A DNA stretch of 64,000 nucleotides, taken from positions 310,001-374,000 of the forward strand of contig JAUGWO010000069.1 in the NCBI GenBank assembly GCA_049724395.1, in the 5' to 3' direction. Under the pieces are notes generated by a model. That model worked only from the letters and a program-made list of their open reading frames with translations, was not told where the DNA came from and did no database searches. A program made the translations under genes and the position numbers. Of the stretch, positions 55,877 through 64,000 are shown one piece after another (within the stretch, counting starts at the first letter, position 1; each line of letters begins with the position of its first letter). The stretch comes from Spongospora subterranea f. sp. subterranea (Eukaryota; Endomyxa: Phytomyxea; Phytomyxea; Plasmodiophorida).

Positions 55877-58800
55877 ATGCATCGCCGATTCGTTCGAGCT
55901 TCTATCGTCCAATTCCATGCTGGTCTTTGCGGTGGGCGCGGATCACAATGGCGGTGCATGACTGTTTTTCCAGACCCACGACTCATTTCTGAGACGCCAT
56001 ATTGGGTCCAACGAGGGAGATGTGGAAGAAATGTTGAAAGTCGTTGGGGTGCAGTCGCTTAGTGAGCTCACTTCGCAATGTGTTCCTCAAGGGATCATTT
56101 CAAAAAAGCCTCTCAAGGTAACCGAAGTTTTTATGGACAAAATAAACGTCAATAATCGCTTTTGCTTTCAAAGTTGCCTCCAGCAGCTGGCGAGTCTGAC
56201 GCCATTTCCGAGCTGAAGAACATCATGAAGGAGAACAGGATACTTCGTAGCCATATCGGTGCTGGTTATTATGGAACTATTACTCCTCGTAAGCGCTGGC
56301 TTCCACTACCTCCAGCCCATATTTACTCAACATTTTTTTTCAAGCGGTGATCCTAAGGAACATTCTCGAAAACCCATCTTGGTATACGCCATACACGCCA
56401 TATCAAGCTGAAATAGCCCAGGTCTGTCTTATGAATAATCAAAGAGGTATTGCGGTCTGAACAGGCAAATCTTATTTAAAGGGGCGCCTTGAAATGCTAC
56501 TCAATTATCAAACGATGGTCAGCGACCTCACCGGGCTGCCGGTGTCAAATGCGAGCCTTTTAGATGAAGGAACCGCCGCTGCTGAAGCTGCTGTCTTAGC
56601 CTTCAACTCGTCAACCAACAAAAAAGCAGACACGTTCTTTGTAGTATTTGTGTTCATCTTATTTCCTCATAGCTTATTTTTCGTCTCAGGTGTCATCAAA
56701 AGTGCATCCTCAAACGATCGCTGTCATCCGCACCCGCGCCGAACCCCTTGGCCTAAAAATTGTCGTTTCTGAGTCATCAAGCTGGAAAGATTTCGACAAC
56801 GTTTGCGGAGTGATGGTTCAATACCCAGATACTACAGGTCCGCTCTCAATGGTCAAGGAAGACAAATTGCTAATGTTTGATCTCAGGAATTCTTTCTGAT
56901 TACGAAGAACTCTGCGATAAAGTGCACAACGCAGGGGGGCTAGTTGTAGCTGCAGCCGATTTGCTATCCTTAACATTGATTAAACCGCCCGGCGAGTGGG
57001 GTGCCGACGTTGCTGTTGGAAATTCACAAAGGTCTGAGCGTTTAATGGTTAATCTGTAGTCGATTGTGACATGTCATTTCAGGTTCGGTGTACCTCTTGG
57101 TTATGGTGGGCCTCACGCCGCTTTCTTTGCATGCAAAGACGAACTTAAACGCAGAGCACCTGGTAAAAATGTCCTTCGGATGGTCACACTGCTTGCTCAA
57201 TATTCCAGGCCGTATTATTGGTGTCTCTCGGGATTGCAATGGGCGACCAGCTTTGCGGATGGCACTACAGACGCGAGAACAACATATCCGAAGAGAAAAG
57301 GCAACTAGTAATATATGCACTGCTCAAGTCCGTTTCTTGAAATTATATACAAACGAAAACTAAGTGATATAGTAGGCGCTGTTGGCCAACATAGCCGCAG
57401 CATATGCGATATATCACGGCCCTGAAGGGCTGAAGGCGATCGCTAAAAAGGTTCTTCGCGCGACTCAAGTGCTTCGTGCCGGGCTGGTCCAACTAGGAGT
57501 CAAATGCTTAGGGAGCGAGCGAAACTCATTTGATACGGTCACGTTCAAGGTCTGGTGCTCTATGAGCTCGATAATTCTAGGCTTAAAAACGATGTAGGGC
57601 AATGCCAAGAGTTTTGCTACTGCTGGGATTAGACATGGATTCAACATTCGTATAATTTCAGAGGAACAAGTTTCAATATCCTTAGATGAAACTGTCAAAG
57701 CCGAGCAGGTGCAATCAATTTTGCAAGCTGTGTCCGAGGTGGCATCTATCATTTTTGTAATACCACAAGAATTCATTTTTCTAACAGGCATGGAAATTGA
57801 ACAAGCCAGAAGATGTTAGCAATATTTTAGCAAAGTTAAACTCTGCAGGAGCTGATGCTGTGGGTTTGCTCTCACCCAAGGTCGCAGAATTGACTATGTG
57901 GAAGTTTTGGCAACCTGACAAGCTTTTGCTCAGTTTATCCGGCAAAGCCAATTTCTCACACATCCGGTTTTCAACTCTCATTCAAGTGAAACCCAAATGC
58001 TCCGTTATCTACAGCATCTTTCCAACAAGGTTAGAGATTGTCTACTTTCCATTTGGGGGCCTCATTAAGTCATAGGATTTATCATTGGCGAACGCTATGA
58101 TTCCGCTTGGGTCCTGTACGATGAAACTCAATGCAACTAGTGAGATGATTCCTATCACATGGCCTGAAGTATCGAATTTGCATCCATTTGTGCCCAGTAA
58201 TCAAGCCAAGGTCAGTACTAGTAGTTGCCATCCAATCGTTTTTACGAACAAAGTGGTCTTCTTAGGGATACAAGACTGTATTATCCAATCTTCGAGAGTA
58301 CCTGTCTGAAATCACCGGATTCAGCGACGTTAGTCTTCAACCCAATTCTGGTGCCCAAGGGGAATATGCTGGCTTACTGTGCATCAGAGCTTATCAAAAA
58401 TCGATCGGAAATGGTGTGTATCAGTGTATATCTACCGATGTTGTGCCAATTTTTACAATTTCAGAGAATCGTGATGTATGTTTAATTCCAACGTCCGCTC
58501 ATGGAACAAACCCTGCCTCTGCAGTGTTGGCAGGCTTCAAAGTAGTGACCGTAAACTGTGATAAAAAAGGAAATATCAGTAAGTGCGCCGTCGATAAAAT
58601 ACCATCAGCTCAACGAGCATGCTGCTTTTGCCTTTAGGCATGAGTGATCTTCAAGAAAAAGTCGAAGCGAATCGGGACAGGCTAGCATGCATTATGGTCA
58701 CCTATCCATCCACTCATGGAGTCTTCGAAGATACAATAAAAGAGACTTGCAAAATTATCCACGACAACGGAGGCCAAGGTGAGCTTCTGTAAATGAAGTG

Positions 58801-59931
58801 GTTATGTCTTGTTCACCTTTGTATTAGTTTACATGGTATACATGTTATCTGAGACCAATCCAGTTTAGTTTTTTAATCTTTTTTAAGGATGGAGCAAACA
58901 TGAACGCCCAAGTTGGTCTCACGAAACCTGGTGAAATTGGTGCTGACGTGTGCCATTTGAACCTGCACAAAACTTTCTGCGTACGTTGGAAATTGCAGTT
59001 AACTTCCAGCGCGCTCAATTTTGTAGATTCCCCATGGCGGTGGCGGTCCAGGAATGGGGCCGATCGGGGTCGCTGCACATTTGGCTCCGTTTTTACCAGG
59101 CCATTGTGCTGTACCAGATGTTGGAGGAGAAAAAGCTATATCTGCTGTATCGGCCGCCCCCTACGCAAGCGCAAGCATTTTGCCTATATCATGGATGTAA
59201 TCATACCGATAATGTCATTGTTTTCATATCAACATTTTGTGCAGGTACATCAGAATGATGGGACCTTATGATGGCTTAAAGAACGCCACCGAAATGGCAA
59301 TTCTACACGCTAACTATATGGCTTCCAGGTTGTCTGGTGCCTATGACATTTTATATACTGGTCAGATGCAGTTCTTCTCCGTTACAACATTTTCTAAACC
59401 TCTTTACTAGGGGGACAACATAACCGCGTTGCTCATGAATTCATAATCGATTTAAATCCATTCAAAAAATATGGGATAGTTGAAGAAGATGTTGCTAAAC
59501 GTTTGATGGACTATTCTTTTCACGGTCCCACAATGTACGTTTCGTTTTGACACATTTGTTGTCGTTAATGCTGCCCGATTCCAGGAGTTGGCCTGTAGTT
59601 GGGACGCTGATGATCGAGCCAACGGAAAGCGAGCCCAAAGAGGAAATGGACAGATTCTGTGATGCTATGTTGGCTATCAGGGACGAAATCGAGCAGGTGA
59701 TAACAGGAAAAGTTGCCCCTGAAGATAGCGTTTTGAAAGGAGCGCCTCATTCGATGGAGATGCTGTTATCGGATAAGTGGGAAAAGAAATATTCAAGAGA
59801 GGATGCGGCATATCCCGTCCCCATCACTCCGAAACCGCAAATTTTGGAGTACCGTTGGCAGAATCGATAATGTTTATGGAGACAGAAATGTTATATGTCA
59901 ATGTCCTCCTTTAGAATCGTACAACAACTGA
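55877..59931 (+). CDS. GLDC: Glycine dehydrogenase (decarboxylating), P-protein of the glycine cleavage system
   Basis: This mitochondrial PLP enzyme decarboxylates glycine and loads the aminomethyl group on H-protein. ATG 55877 gives a short Arg-rich leader ([10 protein letters not shown]), then [19 protein letters not shown]. In order come [182 protein letters not shown], then HLNLHKTFC with the PLP-binding Lys, and [14 protein letters not shown]. There are many introns of roughly 45-60 bases and one 8-base exon (58828-58835). Near the end one base must be skipped at CCCC 59819-59822 to reach [18 protein letters not shown] and the stop at 59929. Confidence 0.95.
58828..58835 (+). other. GLDC: 8-base micro-exon of GLDC
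   Basis: The coding sequence GGCCAAG ends at a GTGAGC donor near 58779, and the next large exon begins GATGGAGCAAAC. The family requires Val-Tyr-Met between them. TTTACATG at 58828-58835, preceded by GTATTAG and followed by GTATAC, supplies exactly that and keeps phase: GGC CAA GTT TAC ATG GAT GGA. The flanking introns are about 49 and 50 bases. Confidence 0.8.
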
Positions 59932-59981
59932 TATGGACGCAATTTTGCTTGTTTGTTGCCCGCTGGCAACATATGTATACC

Positions 59982-60271
59982 CTAATGTATCGAAACATCA
60001 TTTGCATTTTGTCGATTGCGTTTTCGCAAGGCTTTGATTCCTTCTTGATCTAATATTGTCGAACGAATTAATTCGCGATCAATTGCTTGTGGGTATTCTA
60101 TGTATTTCTTGCGACTTCCGAACCAGTTGGAGTGCTCAGGTTGGGTAAACATGTAGACGCAGAATACCTGTGAAAATCGATATAAGCTAGCCGTGTGGCG
60201 TCGCCACGTACACGTACGGGAACCGACAAATACATGCTTAGTTTGAACATTTCGAGGGATAGGCCACCCAT
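59982..60271 (-). CDS. PET100: PET100-like cytochrome c oxidase assembly factor
   Basis: Exon 1 (60218-60271) encodes MGGLSLEMFKLSMYLSVP. A 50-base GT...AG intron (60168-60217) joins in phase to exon 2 (59982-60167), VFCVYMFTQPEHSNWFGSRK...; total length is 79 residues. The pattern, a short start, LEMFK, a single membrane helix with a Pro, then F-x-QPE, is the PET100 signature. PET100 is an inner mitochondrial membrane factor needed to build complex IV. The basic, Glu-rich C-terminal tail (IKALRKRNRQNAND) also suits the family. It is convergent with GLDC, only 50 bases away. Confidence 0.83.
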
Positions 60272-61096
60272 TATCAACTACGAGAGAGAACGCGGATAGG
60301 GATTCGAACACAGATGATGACGAAATTATGGTCAGCAGCGACGCCGTGGCGTTGGTAAACTGGACGGTGGGGACTTAATGGACTGATCGATTTTAGTGTA
60401 ATAATTCCGAGAATTGTATTGGTTGCTGAACTGGGATGGTTTTATATACGCGCGCTGCGATTATGTGTTCAAATAGTCCCCGCCCATGGTCGATTGTTTC
60501 TTCATAAAAAAAAAGTCTATCGGGCCATTCGAGGGGTCATGTTGTGTGTATGATGTTTGGAAATGATCCGTTTGATAAGGGTCTCTGGCGTTTTGAGAGA
60601 TGCGGCGTTGTAATTGCTGAACTGTTATTTTTCATAATGATCCTGATGTCCTGAGAAAATGATTAGTATGTAGTGTTTACCTTTACCATGTAATTAAGGT
60701 GTAAGTCATTGTGTATTCGATTGCAACAGAATTTATAACCCTGGTTCATCTGTTCAAATCTCTTGTTTGTTTCAAATTTTAATCCTCACACGTGCAACTG
60801 TTTGTTTCTAGGCGCGCTGTATTTTGTAGTATAGTTATGAACGTCAATTGCTCGTCAACATTAAAAAGTCATACGGTCGATATCTGACCTCGCTCAAATA
60901 CAGTTTTTTGACCGAGATGGCGCAATACGATTAACATGAGCTACAATGATTACTGATTAATCTTGAACAGTGAATTGCATGGAGTCGTTGGTCACCATCA
61001 CTCACCAGATGTACACTCTGCAGTCTCGGGCTCGGCTCACCGTGGCGGTGTCTCATCGTAATTGCAGGCGACTGCATCGATTTTGACACTCATATC
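60272..61096. other. Divergent spacer between PET100 and METTL17
   Basis: About 825 bases with no recognisable gene, AT-rich in the middle. It should contain both promoters. Nothing else is seen. Confidence 0.5.
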
Positions 61097-62566
61097 ATGA
61101 ACCCCAATAGGGCTGTTTATTTCTCAACTAATCGACTGACACCCTTTTTTCGACGTAGGGTCAGATTCAACACTGCCCGGGCGACGGCCGAGGATGTGGC
61201 TGTAGACGATATTGTGCGATCCATTGGCTTGACACCATCGTTAACTGATGACGATATCAGCATTGATCACCGTGATCCGGAAATATACGCGGTGGACGAT
61301 GACGGCAAAGTACCGTTTGGCGTTAGTCAAAGCCGAGACGAAGAGGAGGAAGCTGAGCTACGATTTCGGCAACACCCTGTTGTTCAGCTATCCTGTACAG
61401 ATGAATCATTTGACCCAGCTCCTGAAGCCATGTTGGACGCCGCAGCTCGTATACTAGCTGATGCACCATCCCTTTCGAAAAGAGAAGCGTTTAATCAGAA
61501 GGAAAATTGGATGAATAACGTTCACAACAAATTTCTGAACCCCTCCAACTTATACGATCGGAATCGAAGTTTCGAATATCTCCGCAACGACCATTTCATG
61601 TCCCATGCAGTTATTCGTCGCGTCTTACGGGAAGTTCGAAAAAGAGTTTCTGGTTTGGATGTAACCAATGCATTGGATTTCGGTGCTGGAACAGGAGCTG
61701 GTGCATGGGCTCTTTCTGAAGTATTCGGTCCAAGCCTTCAGAACATTTTGTGTGTCGAAACTGCCCCGTTTATGCGTTCAATTGCAGAATATCAGTCCAA
61801 AGACATTACTGGCAGTCTGCCTGCGAGCAAACTTGATATATGTTGGACGGCAACTTTACCGCTTGAGCGGTTGGACCAGTATTCTATCACCATGGCTGCA
61901 TTCGTAATGCAAGAAGTTCACCCATCCAATCGTCAAAACATTCTGGAGCATTTATGGGCGTGCACAGCCCCTGGTGGTGTTTTGGTCGTGTTGGAATTGG
62001 GAAATGCACAAGGAAGTGCATCCATTCTTGATTCTCGATCCCGAATCCTGGCTATGCCAGCTGCCCGGATTCTAGCTCCGTGTCCTCATGCCCAAGAATG
62101 CCCATTCGCTAGTAAATATGCCAAGCTCACCGAAACCACAAACAAGCGCAAACAACGACAGCGTGCAAGCGGAAGAAATTTCTGTCACTATGGTCAACGA
62201 GTGATGATTGAGTCGTTTCCCATCGGGTCACTCATCCGACGCAGGCCTCAAACGGCATCAAGGCTCCGCTTTCAAAACGAACATCTCGTTCCATTTTCCT
62301 ATGTTGTTATGCAAAAATATGATCCAGACGCTGCTAAAACATCCCTAGAATTTGATCCCAGTAGCTGGGCCCGAATGATCAAACCGCCTATCAAGCGAGG
62401 AGGTCACGTGATTTTGGATCTGTGTCAATCGAATGGCAGTATTGAGAGGCAGGTCGTCAGTCGGAGTAAAGGCAGCGGCGGTCCCTATAAATTGGCACGA
62501 TTGAGCCGTTGGTCGGATTTATGGCCGTATACATTAGCTTCTGAAACAGAAACCAATAATGTATAA
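61097..62566 (+). CDS. METTL17/RSM22-like mitochondrial ribosome assembly protein
   Basis: An intronless 489-codon frame starts at ATG 61097. The N-terminus (MNPNRAVYFSTNRLTPFFRR) is a good mitochondrial presequence. The methyltransferase-like SAM loop DFGAGTGAGAWAL is at residues 194-206. Four cysteines, C329 (APCPH), C335 (ECPF), C363 (NFCHYGQRV) and C443 (ILDLCQSNG), match the iron-sulfur cluster ligands known for METTL17/Rsm22. The C-terminal PYKLARLSRWSDLWP is the family hallmark. The protein acts on the small mitoribosomal subunit; whether it methylates rRNA or is only an assembly factor is debated for the family. Confidence 0.93.
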   Translation: MNPNRAVYFSTNRLTPFFRRRVRFNTARATAEDVAVDDIVRSIGLTPSLTDDDISIDHRDPEIYAVDDDGKVPFGVSQSRDEEEEAELRFRQHPVVQLSCTDESFDPAPEAMLDAAARILADAPSLSKREAFNQKENWMNNVHNKFLNPSNLYDRNRSFEYLRNDHFMSHAVIRRVLREVRKRVSGLDVTNALDFGAGTGAGAWALSEVFGPSLQNILCVETAPFMRSIAEYQSKDITGSLPASKLDICWTATLPLERLDQYSITMAAFVMQEVHPSNRQNILEHLWACTAPGGVLVVLELGNAQGSASILDSRSRILAMPAARILAPCPHAQECPFASKYAKLTETTNKRKQRQRASGRNFCHYGQRVMIESFPIGSLIRRRPQTASRLRFQNEHLVPFSYVVMQKYDPDAAKTSLEFDPSSWARMIKPPIKRGGHVILDLCQSNGSIERQVVSRSKGSGGPYKLARLSRWSDLWPYTLASETETNNV

Positions 62567-62743
62567 AGGAAGCGCTATATCTGTGTAGAAACTGGAAACT
62601 TTAACCCAGCCAATGTATTGCAAGTGAACAAAAAACAAATTGCCTGATTCTGCCAAGTTAATTTAGACAATTTACATGGCGGTTGAAAGCATTTTCGCTG
62701 CTGAAATGCCTGTAAAAAATGATGAACTGTTGAATAAAGTTGA

Positions 62744-63370
62744 TCAGTTGAATTGCTTAAGAAATGGTTGGAGCATGGGGAGAATAAATCCTTGGTCGGC
62801 ACATAATAAACACAACCTCAATCTATACGGATCTTTGCCGGAATTCACAAGAGAGGTCACAGCACGTCGTAAAGTTTGGGGCAGGGTTGGCATTTTTAGG
62901 CAGGATTGAGCGTGATCAATGAGAAATTCCTTCCATACATCGTGAGCATTACTCGCAATGAACGAACCTTCAGAAAGGAAGGAATGTTGTGCAATTTCAA
63001 ATGGGAACGAATCTTGGAGTCGGAACGTGTTATGCTGACTGCGACTGTATTCATGGGAACGCATAATAATCAGATCATCACGATGCCTTGAAACAGCACT
63101 GAAACCAGACGGATTGCCCAAGATAGGAGAATGTGGAGAATCAACCAGCTGAGGTGATACGTTTTGTTCCTCTTGAACATTGAAAGTCGAACGATCTGGG
63201 GACACTTGAATTGCACTCAGGTCGCGGGGGTGGCTGCGAGATACTGTATCCATATCTGTTGGCCGCTGTGATGCGGGTTCGCGAATCTCCCGCGAGCCAT
63301 TTTGTTCAAAACCCGACGCCAGAACGCGAGCCTGACTCTTCACTAAACGATCGCGACGACTGGTTCGCAT
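62744..63370 (-). CDS. Hypothetical Ser/Arg-rich protein
   Basis: From ATG 63370 (MRTSRRDRLVKSQARVL) the frame is open for 208 codons to the stop at 62744. The N-terminal two-thirds is polar and probably disordered (SRSHPRDLSAIQVSPDRS). The C-terminal 60 residues look folded (WKEFLIDHAQSCLKMPTL, LCLLCADQGFILPMLQPFL). The frame can be extended upstream to a GTG at 63445. No family is recognised. It is convergent with METTL17. Confidence 0.5.
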   Translation of the reverse strand: MRTSRRDRLVKSQARVLASGFEQNGSREIREPASQRPTDMDTVSRSHPRDLSAIQVSPDRSTFNVQEEQNVSPQLVDSPHSPILGNPSGFSAVSRHRDDLIIMRSHEYSRSQHNTFRLQDSFPFEIAQHSFLSEGSFIASNAHDVWKEFLIDHAQSCLKMPTLPQTLRRAVTSLVNSGKDPYRLRLCLLCADQGFILPMLQPFLKQFN

Positions 63371-63696
63371 CACATATTGGTTATGAGGATTGTCATTGGA
63401 AATATAGTCGATATTACTTGACACGCGAGTGGTAATGTAAATCACAACGGGGCCCAGTCACCCTAACCCGTTTCAACAATGCAGAAAATGCATGACAATG
63501 ATGTTACCAGGACGATGACGAGTGGCTGTCGTCATAACAGCAGTTTTACTGTCACTGTACAGTGTACAGTAGGCGGACTCAGAAGAGGGCTGCAGCTACT
63601 CTGTGGGCGCACTTGCTGCGTGCGATACAGGTCCGTAACTGGGGGGCGAGGGATGCGCCCCTTGGCAGATGTTGCAGACAATACCTTCCAGGACGA

Positions 63697-64000
63697 ATGT
63701 CGCCAGATCCGGCGTTCATCGTGTTAGGATGTGTCGTTTTGTGCCATCTTCTTCCGGGCCTGCTTAGGATGATTCGGGCGCCCTCCGCGTCATCTAGACC
63801 ACAGATGTCCAGCAGATTAACGGATCTCAGCAATGAAAGAGCACAATATCGAATCGAAACCAACAAGCTCAATACCCCATCCACCTTCGTTGCGTACGCC
63901 AAACTCCAGCGGAAACTTGATAAGGTGTCTGCCGAAATCGAATCACTTCAAAGTAGGTTCCTTCTCTGTCGAAATACATTATTGTAATTGTCTGAACACA
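63697..64000 (+). CDS. GET1: GET1/WRB-like tail-anchored protein insertion factor, partial
   Basis: ATG 63697 gives MSPDPAFIVLGCVVLCHLLP, a first membrane helix at the very N-terminus. After a short linker comes the cytosolic coiled coil RLTDLSNERAQYRIETNKLN and FVAYAKLQRKLDKVSAEIES. FVAYAKLQRK corresponds to the conserved FAKYAKLxRK of GET1/WRB, which receives tail-anchored proteins from GET3 at the ER. A donor (GTAGGT) follows LQS near 63953, and the remaining helices lie beyond the window edge. Confidence 0.82.

Noticed and set aside
63479-63727. Plus-strand frame overlapping the start of GET1
   Set aside because: It is a different reading frame over the GET1 leader and first helix, Cys/Arg-rich by composition, with no domain similarity.

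Overview
The window reads as nuclear DNA of a single-celled, flagellum-bearing eukaryote. Protein-coding genes are broken by many short introns, mostly about 47 to 62 bases with GT...AG ends, and are packed on both strands. Two loci point to a motile cilium and centriole: a CFAP300-type dynein assembly factor, and a large LRR/coiled-coil protein with Trp-rich SFI1-like repeats. The rest is housekeeping: a DOCK-family RhoGEF, mitochondrial phosphatidylserine decarboxylase, GDP-L-fucose synthase, KRI1, importin-5, a CNNM transporter, the glycine cleavage P-protein, PET100, METTL17/RSM22 and GET1. I cannot name the species. A zoosporic protist or early fungus-like lineage fits, but that is inference.

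Layout. 1-5312: DOCK gene on the minus strand, running off the left edge. 6728-7762: intronless PSD. 7763-11650: gene-poor, with a FLYWCH/MULE relic. 11651-25435: a transposon cluster. It holds an intact 2.47-kb mariner-superfamily element, a 3.75-kb pogo-like element that also carries an OTU cysteine-protease gene, two mariner relics, and a second pogo-OTU copy in inverted orientation. 25897-27090: GDP-L-fucose synthase. 27164-27728: a foldback structure around a chromodomain fossil. 27941-40926: a small secreted acidic protein, KRI1, a tyrosine phosphatase, importin-5, a GNAT enzyme and an EF-hand protein. 40926-48654: a minus-strand run with the LRR/coiled-coil protein, an unknown protein, a METTL21-like methyltransferase and another unknown. 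49850-52907: CFAP300 and CNNM. 52908-55870: gene-poor, with a fossil Ty3/Gypsy integrase. 55877-64000: GLDC, PET100, METTL17, a hypothetical protein and GET1 (cut by the right edge).

Two things stand out. First, the pogo-like element pairs an OTU deubiquitinase-type ORF with a DDE_1 transposase inside one set of terminal inverted repeats. It occurs twice, and the second copy keeps the protease frame open and its catalytic motif intact. Second, four conserved host genes (GDP-fucose synthase twice, GLDC, GNAT, METTL21-like) each need one base skipped, always beside a four-base homopolymer, to keep the family reading frame. That is either a systematic base-calling or assembly effect or a real recoding habit.

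Most exon borders were assigned by eye from splice consensus plus family similarity, so outer coordinates of multi-exon genes are approximate unless a splice site is given.
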